Below are positions 11,218 through 24,697 of a DNA stretch of 64,000 nt, piece after piece; the first letter of the stretch is position 1, and each line of letters opens with the position of its first letter. The notes under the pieces are model-generated. The model searched no databases and was not told where the DNA came from. It was given only the letters and a program-made list of their open reading frames with translations. Source of the DNA: Plantago ovata (Eukaryota > Streptophyta > Magnoliopsida > Lamiales > Plantaginaceae); NCBI GenBank assembly GCA_028274465.1, contig CM051455.1, positions 132,528,096-132,592,095 on the forward strand. Direction: 5' to 3'. The position numbers were made by a program, and so were the translations under genes.

Positions 11218-14200
11218 ATGGCTTCATCGGAGATCGAAATCGTATCAGATTCAGGCTCTCAGAAGCAATCCAACGGCAGCCCTACCGAAATCCAAATCGT
11301 TGACGTTTATTCCGCCTCCGCCTACGGCGACCTCGCCAAGCTCCGCCACTTCGTCGAAGTTGATGGCGCTTCCGTCTCTAAACCCGACGGAAACGGCTAC
11401 TATCCTCTCCAGTGGTCTGCACTCAACAATTTTGTCGAAATCTCGCAGTACCTTATTGAAGTGAGCCTGCTATGTTAGTTAATTTGGTCATTACTTTGCT
11501 TGATCTTATTACTGCTTTGTGTTGTAATTGATTGGTTTGTATTTTAATGTTCGGAAGCGCGGTGGAGACGTGAATGCCAAGGATAACGGAGGGCAGACGG
11601 CACTTCATTGGGCTGCGGTTAGAGGTTCCGTTGCAGTTGCTGATGTGTTGCTGCAGAATGGGGCGCGCGTTGAGGCCGCAGATGTTAATGGTTATAGGGT
11701 AATTGGTTTAGTATGCAATGGCACTTGTTTATTGACCTGTTAGAATATCTGTGATTGTAGATCTCTAATTTCGCATGCTAAACCATGCAAAATGTGCATG
11801 TTATGATGTTTCCATATCTGGTTACCGAGCTTTGGTTCGTAATTTATGTTAGGATTCAGGTCATTTACAGTTTGTTTCTTAGTTTAGCTTATCGTATTGT
11901 ACTCTTGGTAGTTATTGAGGTTTTGTGCGTATGCTCTCTCTGGTCTGCCACAAAAAAATGCAGTTATATAGTAGTAATATTTTGATACTGGTTATGCTAT
12001 GTGTCAATGATCCGGATTTGTTTGCGTCATTATAGTTCTTTTTTTTTTTGGTGCAGGCAGTACATGTTGCTGCTCAATTCGGACAAACAGGTTTCCTAAA
12101 TTTCATTGTAGCCAAGTATCATGCTGACTTTGATGTACCTGATAGTGATGGAAGGAGTCCTCTACACTGGTATAGTACATGTTCCATCCTACTATTTGTT
12201 AGTTATAACTTAAACTAGCTCATAACAACATACTGTCCCATCCAATACTACTCCCATTTAAAATAGGGTCTGGCCAGTTAATGGACTCAAATTATAAAAT
12301 TATAACAGAAGTTCCTTTTTAATACTCCCTCTGTCCCTATGATATGCCTACATTTTCTTTTTGCATGGTTTTTTAACGAGTTATTTTGTTTGGTAGTGTT
12401 ATAGTAATATTGTACGTGAATGTGGGGTATTGGGTTAAAGGAGTGTGAGATATGAATAAAGTTTAAAAAAAAGTGTAAAAGTGGGGTCTAGAAAGTGAAT
12501 ACGTAAAAAAGGAATGTGGGGTAGACCTAAAGAATTGATTGGGACATCTAAAAAAGGAATACGTAAATAATTGATTAGGACTGATGAGTACACATCCTAA
12601 TAACTGATAGTATACTATCTGAAAGTAGATTGTTAAATTTTAACCATACATTCATCATGGCCAAGCAAAGTTGCTTTTTAGATCATGTTTAGAGTAAAGG
12701 ACTGGTTCTTTAGAAAGGCTATTTACAGGATTGGACATTTGGACTATAGAACATGTGAACGGTTTATTTCATGCTAGGTGTAAGACTTGTGCACCTACAA
12801 GACACAAGACAGTGGGCCTGGCACACCATCTTTCGTCTTGCAGATGCATTACTCTTACACCTAGCATGTCATAAACCCCCATAAGAACCTTGATCGGCTG
12901 TTGGCATCATATATTTACTCTCGCTTTGATGGGAACTGTACATTTAAATTAATTGCATATTATTTTTCTTAAAGTACAATGATTTTTGTTGCATGTAATT
13001 ATTGTTGTTTGCCCTTTGAATTTTAGTATGTGTATTGTATTAACTTTTCCCAATCAATCTAATCAGATTCTGAGTAATGCTCTAATCATTTACGTCAATG
13101 TAAAATTGTAATAAATACTGGTTCTGCAGCTTAATAAGAGTTCCTTTAGATTTAATTGTGCTAATTCCATGTGATTCTGGGATTCATAGATTAATTGGTA
13201 CTATTTATTTCATGTAATGTCAATCTCTCTTGTACCTGCACAGGGCTGCATATAAAGGATTTGCTGATACAATCAGATTGCTTCTGTTTCGAGATGCTTC
13301 TCAAGGAAGGCAAGATAAAGAAGGTACTTTTCACTATGATAGTGTTTTTTAGCATTCTGGGGCATAATCCAATATATTCATATAATAGCAGTATCAATTT
13401 AGGATTTGCATCTACCCCTAATAACATGATATGACCTTAAAAATTGAATTCTTTAGGCATATCTTTTATTGGAAGGATGATAAACATTTTATCTCCTAAT
13501 CCATTGTATCTATTTTACATTTTGTTTATCATTATTATTATCCATTCTTTAGGATTAGCATTTCTTTTGTTTATCTACTGTCAAACTCATGTTATCCATG
13601 CTATTGTTGAACCTTGATTTTCAGAAAAGGAGATATTTCAGTTTTTTTTAATAATCGAACCATTACAATTTCACAAGTAGCATTACAAAGCTAGTAATAA
13701 ACTATAAATAATCCCGCACATGGCGAGAATTGAACCTATGACCTCTAGTGTCATGACACCTCAGTCTAACCAATTGAGAAAAGGAGATATTTCAGTTCAT
13801 TTAATGTTATTATAATTTATAAAATGTAAAATACGAGAACCTTTGAGCATCGACAGTGGTGAATCTAGGAGCAAATTTCATCTTGGTCCATGTTATATTC
13901 TATATAATGATTATATAATGCGAAGAATCATCATATAATAAGAGTCCAAGAATAACAATGTTATAGCACAAATCCTGGAACTAGACTTGACCAAAATATC
14001 ACGATTGTTTTTCCCAATACAACATTAACACCAGAGATTTTTTACTTTTCAACACGCGCGCACACACACACAGACACAATGGGTTAAGCCAGTCCGAGCT
14101 GGGTCAAGTGACTCAGCCTTGTCATTTGTCATTTGTTGAATCATATATGACACTGATCGATCCTTTGGTTTTTCTTGTCATTTGTTGAATCATATATTCA

Positions 14201-17200
14201 ATCATGCCTTTTGGTCATAAAATTACTGAATGAAATCATTAATATTTCAAATGTGTGTTGGCTCACTTGCTACTTGATTTTGACATTCTTTCATTCCCAT
14301 GTTAAAAAAGAGCTGAATAAAGAATTACGAATGAACAAAAGTGACAAACTTAACTAACAAAGCATTTCACTTGGTTCAGTGTACTATTAAAACATGCACC
14401 ATCTGCAGGACAGAGTGAAAGTGCCTCTGCGGTCTTTGATGTACTTTTGGGTAGATAATTACGTCAGAATACTACCTCTTTCAGCCTGGTGCGAGTCTAA
14501 TTCAGTTTATTGGCCTTAACTTTTTCATGTAAAATGTGCCCTAACTTTAAGATAATCAAATAATAAATCAGTTTTGTACAGTGCTGTTTTTGGTTTCTGT
14601 ACTATTTATATTACCCTCACTAAGGTACTCATCTTTATTTATTGATTCACTGCGATGGTACTTGATGATTTTGTAACCCCTCAGAGAGGGTATATGTGGT
14701 TTAATTTCATTGAAGAGTTTCCCCTTCTTCTTCCTTTTTATTTTTTTTATTTTTTTCCTTTCTTTCTACAGGCTGTACACCTTTACATTGGGCTGCATTG
14801 AGAGGAAATATGGAAGCATGTAGTGTGCTTGTACACGCAGGATCAAAGGGTGAATTGAAGGTAAAAGATAAAGCTGGAAAAGTCCCTGAGGAGCTTGCTT
14901 CAGATAAAGGTCATCGGCACGTCGCCTATTTCCTTGTATGTCAGCCTTTTCTGTTACTAATCAACTTTTCTGGTGTGTCAGTCTTCATTATTTGTAGAGG
15001 ATTTGAATCACATGTATAATCATTTTCGTATATATATATATATATTACGTGCTATGATGGTACTAGTCTTATTAAATAATACAGTAGTATTCTACTACTT
15101 CCTCAGTACACTTATAAGAGCCCCACTTTTTTAGTTGACTTTTTTATAGTATATTTAACCCCAAATTAATTGTCAATCTTATTAAATAATACAGTAGTAT
15201 TCTACTATTTCCTCAGTACACTTATAAGAGCCCCATTTTTTTAGTTGACTTTTTTTATAGTATGTTTAACCCCAAATTAATCGTCAATGATGGTAAATCA
15301 CTTTATATATTTGAATCACTTTTTTTTAAGTTGAAACTACAATTTGGGAGAGGAGAGGGGAGGGGGGGGGGGGGGGGGAGAGAGCAGACACACAACATTT
15401 ATATTTCTGTTGTAATCACTTTATGGCATCTGAAGCTTTATTCTATGATGCTATATTCATGACATTTTCATAAGACATATTAATCTGATGATGTGCAGTC
15501 AAAGGCACTCCGTATGCAGAGCAAACACTGGAAAGATAGGATTTGCTTTGGCCATTGTGGAGAAGTTGGATTTTCCCCAGTTCTCTTCTCAGTGATCTCT
15601 CTTAACGTTATCCTCTTTATTAATTGTGCCCTTTTCGGTGAGTAGAGCTCGAGCTGAGATATTTTTTTGCAGCTGCCTGCTAACTGTATTTGCTTTTATC
15701 TGCCTACTGCCTAGCTAATTAATATTCTTTGCTGTTCCAGCTCCAAATTTAACAAAAGTTACCGCTATTGTTGCGCTTTGGGGATGGATTGGCGTTTCTC
15801 TTGCAGTTAGTGCTTTAATCATGCTTGTTCGCTGCAGCAGGTAAAATTTTGTTTCATCATCAGTAAATGACTCGGAGTGACATTTTTGTTATTAAGTTGA
15901 CATATGAAAACTTAAAATACTACTACTGGCCCAAGAATAGTAAGTCTAGAGTCTCCCATGTATTGCAGTATTGATGTGAAGAACTATGTATATTGAGAAG
16001 AAAAATTTAAACAAGGAAGAGGGTCATTTGTTTGTTTTAAATTATTAAATGGAGCCCCAACATAATTGCAGAAATCTTAATTTTCTGCCAGTTACTAATG
16101 ATTCTCCATATTTTGGCTGCAGCAAAGATCCAGGGTATATTAAAATGGGCACAGGTTGCCATTCCGATGCTGAGGTAGTGATCTCCTCCCCAACAGTTAT
16201 TTCTAATCCAAGTCTGTGCATGTCCTGTGGTATCTTTTTAGGATGACAGATTGTTTTTTATCCCTCAGGATCCTCTTCTGAACATTGACTTAAATAACAA
16301 CTCTGTTTGGACAGGCAACTGGTCTCAACTTTGCCCCACCTGCAAGGTTCGTCTGTGATGTTATGGCTTTAAATACCCAACTAGTGGTGTCTAGGAGATG
16401 GATTCTGACTAATGTTTTAATTTATTTTTGTCTATGTTTATGTAGATAATAAGACCGGTTCGCTCAAAGCATTGTCCTACATGTAAACGCTGTGTGGAGC
16501 AGTTTGACCACCACTGTCCCTGGATCTCAAATTGTGTCGGCAAGGTAACTGTTTCCTCTATGCCAGTAGATAGTGACAATTCGCTCTAGCTGTAAATTTT
16601 ATAGCAGCTGCCTCTTGCTACTATAGTATAGTATGCTATGTTTTGTAAAAAAATACCAGGTGTATTTTAATTATTTTTTTTACCCTCCTTGAGCTGTCCT
16701 TGTTAATATTTACCATGCACTTGTTTCCCTTCAGTCTTTCACAGTAATACTTATTGGCACTGGAGTTTACCATATATAAATATGGTACATCTTATACCTT
16801 GTAAACTCCTCACTTAACTATTTTGCACTACCAATTAGGGTCAGTAGGTTTAGAATGACTGTCTTATCTCCCTGGTATGTGCATGCTGAAAAGAGGGCTT
16901 TACTGCTTTAGTGTTGAGTTTGATAGTATCTATTTCTAGTGGGATCTTCTTGTTTTTTGTGAATCTTTTTTTGTCCCCTATATTCATTCCTTTTGGACTG
17001 AGTTTCCATTATGATGTTGGCCTACTTTTGACATATGCAGAGAAACAAGCGGGATTTTTTCGTTTTACTCTTCTTGGGGACTGCAACAGCTGTAGTTGGT
17101 GGCGCAGTTGGTCTGCACAGTATGTTTCTGCTCATAAATTCTACAATTAAATTTAAGTATATTATGCTTTAAAGTTTAAACCAGGATCTTTTATACTAAG

Positions 17201-18600
17201 AGTTCTGAAAGAAAAAGGAAAAAGAATTCATACTATGAGTTTGTTATGTCTTTGTTAGGTCTCTTTTCAGTATTAATGTGAATGGTCATTGATATATTTT
17301 ACTTTTCTACTAATATGTCCTCACTTGATGTATGGAGCAGACAAGTGGTCTATTTGGCTGTTTTGGATATTTCATATGATATGCAGAGGCCTCTTTCAAT
17401 TTATTCGATAGAACTCCTACTCTCAATTACTGTCTTTGTCTATAATATTCATCCACTACTCATGGATCTGTTACTCATAATGTGGACCAGGGGTCTATTT
17501 GGCTATTTGGGGCGCTTTATCACTATATTCAAAGGCTTCTAAGTTTTTGAAAGGAATTATTACGTTTTAATATTCTCTATGAAAATGCATTAACTACTTG
17601 TGGATCTGTTACCCATAATATTTGAAGTTTAGTGTGTTGAACGGACCCTAGACAGATAAAGTATTGATGAAAAGGAGATAATATTAAGATTTAAGACTTC
17701 GCTTGAAAGTTCAAACGTGTTGTACAGTTCTCTCTTCTACAGTTCTACGTCTGAAACACCCAACTTTTCAGATATAATAAGCTCATATGATGTGACAGGA
17801 ATATGGACGTCTGTGCCAACAGTTCCGACTGGGGAAACATGGATGCATTATGTGATCTCTAACTACCATGGTCTCTTAGCTTTCATGGTTATGGATGCTG
17901 CTATCTTTATTGGTTCAGCAACTTTGTTGTCAGTACAAGCTACCCAGGTTCGTCTCTCATCATGTTACTGATTTACTATTATTTGTAGGATCACTTGTTA
18001 TTTAGTTTGTGTATTATGGAGATATTCTGTATAGCTAAGCATGAGCTAAAACAAAGCTACAAGAATAAAAGCTGTGTATGAGATTTTACCTTGAGAATTC
18101 CCTTGTAGCCCATCTGTTTTAAGATTGGATGCGTTTTAAGATTGAATGTTGTAGAAGCTCTTCACTTTTCCTCTAGTAAAGCTCTATCTATGTTCCAACT
18201 TTTTACTAACTTTCCATAAACACTTGGATAAATCATTACTACGTTCCTCATCTAAATTCCATCACTCATAATTAAGTTCCACATATTGCAAGTTTTTTCC
18301 TGAATTTTTTTATTTTTATTTTTTTCCCCATGAATCAAAAAGGGGTTTATTTTCTGAGCCTACTTGCCTAGTGTCCATATAATAACAAAGCATTGCTGGT
18401 TTATGGTCATGCAGATTGCCAAAAATATGACCACAAACGAAGTAGCAAATGCAATGCGTTATGGTTATCTCCGTGGTCCAGATGGAAGGTTCCGTAACCC
18501 TTACAATCATGGTTGTTGGAAGAATTGCTCAGATTTCTTAATCAATGGCTACACAGATGATGAAATTGCCTGGCTTCCTCTACAGCAGGTTCCCATATAG
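11218..18600 (+). CDS. PAT23: Ankyrin-repeat DHHC protein S-acyltransferase (PAT23/TIP1-like)
   Basis: This enzyme transfers palmitate to cysteines of membrane-associated proteins. Thirteen exons (11218-11460, 11558-11698, 12057-12169, 13244-13323, 14772-14935, 15499-15637, 15741-15840, 16123-16174, 16269-16346, 16446-16544, 17041-17119, 17799-17947, 18415-18600) join in frame to 540 residues. Residues about 30-245 are ankyrin repeats ([32 protein letters not shown]). Two transmembrane helices follow (exons 6-7). The zinc-binding cysteine-rich domain has the catalytic DHHC at residues 391-394. Two more helices and the TTxE-type motif [17 protein letters not shown] come after. The short C-terminus favours PAT23 over the longer PAT24/TIP1. 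Exon 12 must start at 17799 to keep phase; a longer ORF upstream of it is intronic. Confidence 0.92.
12323..12590. mobile_element. Stowaway-like MITE in PAT23 intron 3
   Basis: It begins TActccctctgtccc, the classic Stowaway end. It finishes with ggactgatgagTA, which is an imperfect inverted copy, so it is flanked by TA. About 270 bp, AT-rich and non-coding. The right end has diverged. Confidence 0.65.
13623..13797 (-). mobile_element. tRNA-derived SINE, family member 1 (with target duplication)
   Basis: Read on the minus strand, the element has a tRNA-like head with a good B box (ggttcaattct) and a weak A box (ttggttagactg), and an A-rich tail (the T run at about 13644). It is flanked by a perfect 21-bp direct repeat at 13623-13643 and 13777-13797, the signature of LINE-assisted insertion. 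The SINE at 56451-56606 is nearly the same sequence. It lies in PAT23 intron 4. Confidence 0.85.
15067..15287. repeat. 110-bp tandem duplication in PAT23 intron 5
   Basis: The block at 15067-15176 is repeated at 15177-15287 with only a few changes. Both contain cctcagtacacttataagag and end ccccaaattaat. Non-coding. Confidence 0.85.
15361..15378. repeat. Long G homopolymer
   Basis: A run of about 17 G residues within a purine-rich patch in a PAT23 intron. Such runs are prone to length error in assembly. Confidence 0.8.
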
Positions 18601-19379
18601 TATATACAAATGCTCGTCGTAGGATACAGAAGCACTTGAGATAGGTCACCTAACTAGTGTAGATTGTGGCCTTTATACTCTAATGTGAACTGATGTACCT
18701 CAGAGTTGCTAAAGCTCACTGAAATCCTGTTGCTTAAATTTGTACATTTTTTTGTATTTCGAGTATTTATGTGTAATCTCTGTGAATATGAAGGTTCTAT
18801 TTCGATGTTTTCTCATAAGCTTCAACTGCGAGAAGGGGAGAAGTAATTTGGAAGAATCAGCAATGCATATTGTTATGTACTGGTTCTTCCAGAAGTAATT
18901 TGGAGTACTTGGGAGTGGAGAATTGGAGATCAATTGGATGAATTGACTATGCGCTACGAGTTTTGAGTGATGGTTTTCTTCACATGGCACCTCCTGCGGA
19001 AATTAAGGAGCTCCGCCTATGATTGGTGCATACTGCTAGGATATAGAGCGTGTTGGATCTGGGATCAGTGAAGCTTTGCTAATGGTTGAGCACTGTTCCA
19101 TTGATATCAACTTAGTTAACAACCTGTTGAAAATTGATTGATAGGTATAGTTAATTATATTAAAGAATTAAACTTGATAGGAACTATGTAAAATAAAAAA
19201 GAGACATAAGCTATAACACAAGTATAAGTTTGAAATTACAAATGATGATACGTTATTTTCTTTCACATGTGAACTCATAAACCTTGCACGGGCTAGACGC
19301 CTAAACCTCCAAATTTTTCACATTATAATCTCCGAAAAGTCAAGTTAGACTCTGTTTTTTCGTCTGAAGAATTCTAAAC
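18601..19379. other. PAT23 3' flank and intergenic DNA
   Basis: The 3' UTR of the PAT23-like gene followed by AT-rich sequence. A 93-residue antisense ORF at 18709-18990 has no recognisable domain. Nothing else supported. Confidence 0.55.
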
Positions 19380-19703
<324 letters not shown>

Positions 19704-21016
19704 AACATTCTTTAAAGGAAAAGAAAAGATATTTCAATTGCGAAAAGCTAAAGCTAGCTTGAAGCCAATTGGCATGTAAATTGTCAGATTTCGTGAGCTC
19801 ATATTCTACACGTCTCGATATATATATCGGGCTCTATATATATCAGATCAAATCAGATTATCAACGTAACTTTGAATACTTGTTTTGTATATTAATGAAG
19901 GGATATGATTAGAGATGTCCGACAATATTGTAGTACGTGTTATTGGTGATGGAATGTTATTACTTTAATGATATATGCAATTCTTTGTTACAATTAAAAT
20001 CAATATGTCCAAATTATAATTAGTAGTAATGATGGTACAATTAATGCTGGGTTCTCTTAAAAAAAATTAAATATGTTAATCATCTTGTTGGATTACTCGA
20101 TTAAGATTGATAGTTAAAATTGCAAAATAAAAAGAGTATCCGCGAGTGTTCGTTTCTTAATTAGTTTGACGGACTTGCACTTGCCACTTGGAAATTTGCT
20201 TTAAATAGCTAAATGCACTTCACTACAATTGGTCATCCACACGTTTGTACTTTTTCCGATTTTGCTACTGGATGGTTTGTCTGATAAATATGAATAATTT
20301 AGATGAATTGAATGTAATTATTCCTTTCTTCTACTGCAATTTCGTGCGGAATATGATGAGCAAGCCAATCCATTTATATATCTATATAAATGTTGTTTTT
20401 GAACTTAGTACGTAAGTTCAAAGATGCTGCTAATTTCATTACAAGCTGATATTACACTTGATATCGATATACAATCCAAATGAAATACATAAATAAATGG
20501 TGAAAAATAGAAAATTAGAGCCAAATAGAATTTGACGTGATAATATTTCCCTAAACTGCAACAGTGATGGACCGCCTGCTTCTTGTCGTCATGTCCATCA
20601 GCTGCTGGCTCGGGGATAATGGGTACGCATACGACAAGTGTAGACGCTGCAATTGGATAAAGTTAATAATTTTTCTATAAAGTAATTAACTTTAACCAAA
20701 TAAATTCTTATGAAAAAATAACTAGAGAACTTTTATAGATATATATATACCTCTCAATCTCATAGGATGTGTACCCCGCAAAAGTATATTTTTTGGGTTT
20801 AGGATATGATGATTTATTAACATCCCAATCTCCCGCAAGATAATTTTAACATTTTTTCTAACATTTTCTTCTATATTAAAATTTAAAACATTATTCATCA
20901 TTATGTAATCGTAACCCAAATATGTATATACTTCTTCCTTCAACCACATGGCATTTTCAACATCACTTTATGTTCATTTTGATTGGTCGAATGTTTTTCA
21001 CATAGTAAAGTGTCTA
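19704..21016. other. AT-rich intergenic region
   Basis: Mostly AT-rich non-coding DNA. A GC-richer island at 20562-20655 may be a second exon of the secreted-peptide candidate on the minus strand (acceptor gcag at 20650-20653). Equally it could be the start of a small plus-strand ORF at 20567 with a hydrophobic beginning. Neither is established. Confidence 0.4.
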
Positions 21017-22256
21017 TTTCACAATAATTCCGAATATTAATTAATTGTGTTCGACATGTCTCTTTTGCAATACTTTATAAGAACACTAAATGCGTTCAAC
21101 AAGTCTACTCCACAATACTTTAGAATACTATTTGCATTTGGTGGGTCTCTTCCTCAATACCTAAGAACACCAACTGTATCCGACGAGTCTATTCACAGTA
21201 CTGTAGAACATTATTATGTTCAGCGGGTCTATTCGATAATTTTTTGAATCACGAACTGTATTTGGGTTTATTTCTCAAATTAAACTTCATACCACTAACC
21301 GTGATTGACGGGTCTATTCCGCAATACATTATAACACTAATTGCGTTTGACGGGTCTATTTGGCACTACATTATAACACTAACTGCGGCCGACGGTCCTA
21401 TTCACAATACTTTAGAACACTAATTGCATTTGACGGATCAATTCCGCAGTACTTTAGAACATTAATTGTGTTCGGTGGGTCTTTTCGATAATGCATTAAA
21501 CACAAATTTTAGTACACTAAATTCAGTTGGTGGATCTGTCTCCAATATTTAGAACACTAATTAAATATATGTTCGACGGGTCTACTTCACAATACTTTGG
21601 AACACTAACCGTGGCCGACGGATTTATGACACAATACTTTAGTACATTAATTGTGTTCGATAGGTATATTGCACAGTACATTAGAACACTAAATTTATTC
21701 GCAATACTTTAAAACATTAATTGCGTTTGACGGGTCTATTCGACAATGCTTGAACTACATCTGATGGGTATTCCGCAATACTTTAGACCACTAATTGCGG
21801 TTGACGGGGATATTCCACAATAGTTTAAAATACTAATTGCGTTTGACAGGCCTACAATACTTTAAAACATTAATTGTGTTCAACGGATCTATTCACTAAT
21901 ACTTTAAAACACGAACTTTAGAACATTAGATGCGGCCAACAGCTCTATCTCGCAATACTCGAGATACGTTCGACGGGTTTATTCGCCAATACTTTAGAAC
22001 ACTAACTGTGACCGACAGGTCTATTTCACAATATTTTAGAACACTAACTATTTTCTACTGGTCTGTTGCACAATACTTTAGAATACTAATTGCCTTCGAC
22101 GGGTTTATTCACATTACTTTAGAACATTAACCGCATTTGACATGTCTATTTGGCAATACGTGAACTATATTTGACGGGTATTCCGCAATACTTTAAAACA
22201 CTAACCTCGGTTTACGACGCTATTCCATAATACTATAAAACACTAATTGCGTTGGA
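21017..22256. repeat. Degenerate minisatellite of 42-bp units, about 29 copies
   Basis: The unit approximates aatactttagaacactaatt plus gcgtttgacgggtctattcc plus gc. It recurs through the whole block with substitutions and small gaps. Because 42 is a multiple of three, short ORFs with a 14-residue period survive (for example QYFRTLTVTDRSIS). I see no gene context, so a satellite is the simplest reading. Confidence 0.9.
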
Positions 22257-22294
22257 AACTCGACGGGTTATTATTATTTGTAAATTTACTATTT

Positions 22295-22313
22295 CCCGTC
22301 GAAACTCGACGGG
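22295..22313. repeat. Short perfect inverted repeat at the edge of the minisatellite
   Basis: The sequence cccgtcgaaactcgacggg has an 8-bp perfect stem (CCCGTCGA/TCGACGGG) with a 3-base loop. The right arm with its flank (aactcgacgggttatt) also occurs just upstream at 22257-22272. Function unknown. Confidence 0.6.
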
Positions 22314-22420
22314 TTATTTACTAGTATAATTAAATTAAAGAACAGTGTTAACTTACATCCTGCCACGGTCCTTGCATTTCGAGAACATTCCATATAATAA
22401 GAATGTTCCCGGCCGCTTAC

Positions 22421-22496
22421 CTTGGCCAGCTTTTGCCGCATGTCCTATGAACATGAGCAAGACCAAGGAGACAATAAGGTGGTTCCCTGCGTCCAT
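22421..22496 (-). CDS. Candidate signal-peptide exon of a small secreted peptide
   Basis: On the minus strand an ATG at 22496 opens 25 codons, MDAGNHLIVSLVLLMFIGHA followed by AKAGQ. This is a textbook signal peptide: a hydrophobic core followed by an AKA-type cleavage site. The exon ends CAAG|GTAAGC, a near-perfect plant 5' splice site (phase 1). Plant secreted peptides commonly have an intron just after the signal peptide. The next exon is uncertain. An acceptor at 20651-20650 would continue in phase with TLVVCVPIIPEP and a later CC pair, but the array above would then be in the intron. Without splicing, the frame runs on to a stop near 22355, giving about 48 residues. I recognise no family. 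Confidence 0.35.
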
Positions 22497-24179
22497 TGCT
22501 CCTGAATTAATTAGCTAGGGAGAACAGAGATTTTTTGTCAAAACAAGTATCAATGGCACGCGAATACGACCCGTGGGCTCGTCTTATTATACGTTAAAAT
22601 TGTTATAATGTCCATCATATTTTTATGAAGGGTTAATAATATTATAATTAAGTACAAACCTAAACAATGCTAGCAGTGATCAACATGTACACAAGAGCAT
22701 GTACGTTAGGTTGATTGGGGCCGAAATAAACAGGAAACAACACATTTGTTCATATCTGGAGAAAAGAAAAAAACAAGTGCTCAAAATTTTAATATAAGCA
22801 GAAGCTATTCTATATAAACACTAATAAGAATAGGCACAAGAATGATAAAACATTAATTTTCAAACATTTCATTCACAAACTTTACTTAAAATATACAGGG
22901 TTACTCAGAAGTAGCACCTCTGGCTCTCTAAAAGTTCTTTCTATTCCCAATACATTTCATAATGCGTTTAAATATGTGATTCTTGGTTATGGTATAGATT
23001 TTAGAGTTAAACACTCTTGTGTGCTTCTCTCCCTGTTATTTAAACTTCAATAACACTCATCATTCTTGGTGTTAACAAAATACATTATTTTTTCAACCGA
23101 GTGGAAGGAAAGGAACCAACATTATTTTTTACAACTATATATAGTTGAAGCCCAACAAAGCTACTCTACCCAAATTTGAATTTAACAACAAAAAAAAAAG
23201 CAACTTAAATAACACTTGAGTTATAAGTATAGGTCAGTATTGGGGGTCTCCAAATCATCAACTATTCGGAATATATATAGAGCTCAGTTTCTAGCTATAA
23301 GTTGATTCTTACCTATCCAATACTAAGGTTGCAAGAAATTAATGAAACTAAAGTTGTCGACAAATTTGGAGCCAACATTTTTGGTAGAAGCTACTGCATA
23401 TATGAAGATGAATTTTTGACATACCGAAAGAAGATGGTGAAGAGAGCAAGAGAACACCGATGTTCGATACGATTGTGAAACTGAGTAATCGGATGGGTCG
23501 CCTGTGGTTTTACACGACGGCCTGGGTAGTGAAAATCACTGTCATTGAAAATGCAACAACATTTTGAGCACGAGAATTTAGTTGTGTCGATGGTAAGTAA
23601 ATATAGCAAGAAAAAGTACATGAACATTAGTTTCTTAAGTTTGATAACTGATAATCATTTCGCATGTTCAATATAATTAAGCGAAATCTAAACGAAAGTA
23701 GGAATACAATATAAATGCTGACTTACAATATAACTTGCAGATGTTGTCGGCTTGCGGATGATGATCAAACTTTGATCATGAGCTGCTATTCAGTGGTCAT
23801 AAGAGTCTGGGAAAGCTTTTATTCTAATCTGAATTAAGCTTCTTCTACGAAGAAATGAGACGACTAAACAAGCAATTCAAAAACGTTTACTGACGGCTCA
23901 TGGGCATCGTTGGCACCGAATATTTACCGAAACATGCCTTCGAATTTCGAAAATATATACTGGCTGATCACATGAAAAATATATTGGTTGATCGTATATA
24001 TAGACACAAATCGAACCGAACCGAACGCGCGGGTGCCAATAGAATCGAAACGGTGCCATAAAGAACAAGTTGTACAAAGTGAACCAACAACGGATCGACG
24101 GAAAGGCAACGACAAATTTAGTGTTGATAAGAACCCTTCCATCTTTATTCAAATAACAAATTTAGTGTTCTTCCTCTTG
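22497..24179. other. AT-rich intergenic region
   Basis: No gene supported. A 78-residue minus-strand ORF (23391-23627) starts hydrophobic and has a CSKCCC cluster but no homolog I know. Otherwise AT-rich non-coding DNA. Confidence 0.45.
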
Positions 24180-24697
24180 CAGGGCCGTCTCCCAGATTTC
24201 GGAGCCTGTGCAAAATTTTATCTATGAGGACTTTAAGAAAATAAAACAATATCATTATGATTGTTATTTTTATTCTCTAATATGTTTTTATTCCACAATA
24301 TCCTTCCGTCCCATCATTTTTTTTTATATCATTCATCTTGATATGTCACACTCAAATTGTTATGTTTGAACTAGCTCACAATCTCATTTGTACGTTCTTT
24401 ATTGTGAACCTCATTTCAATTATTCACTCTTTTGTCATCATGAACCCTACATCACATCTAAGAATAAAATAGCACAATCAAACAAATTATATTATACATT
24501 ATCTTTAAAAAATGATGAAAAAACAAACGTATAGTATTAATTGGGACGGTAGGATTGTTTGAATTGATATTTCATGTTATTTAATATAAAAATCATGTTT
24601 TTCTGAATTCAAAACATATGTATTAGGGTAATGGATCATAAATTAGAGGCCCAAAAAATCGGAGGCGCTGTTCGGTCGGGCTCACTGCACACCCCTG
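24180..24697. mobile_element. hAT-like non-autonomous element
   Basis: The left end reads cagggccgtctcc. The right end cacacccctg gives caggggtgtg in reverse complement. The flanks tcctcttg (left) and tcctttgc (right) look like a diverged 8-bp duplication. Inside, ttagaggcccaaaaaatcgg is typical of plant hAT-derived repeats. No transposase ORF. Confidence 0.45.

Noticed and set aside
17717-17798. Extension of PAT23 exon 12 upstream to 17717
   Set aside because: Joining from exon 11 in phase 1 is only possible with the acceptor at 17797-17798 (AG before GAATATGG); the upstream ORF is out of phase.
20567-20680. Small plus-strand ORF starting MDRLLLVVMSISCW
   Set aside because: About 37 codons, no splice or promoter support, and it overlaps the minus-strand exon candidate; kept only as an alternative.
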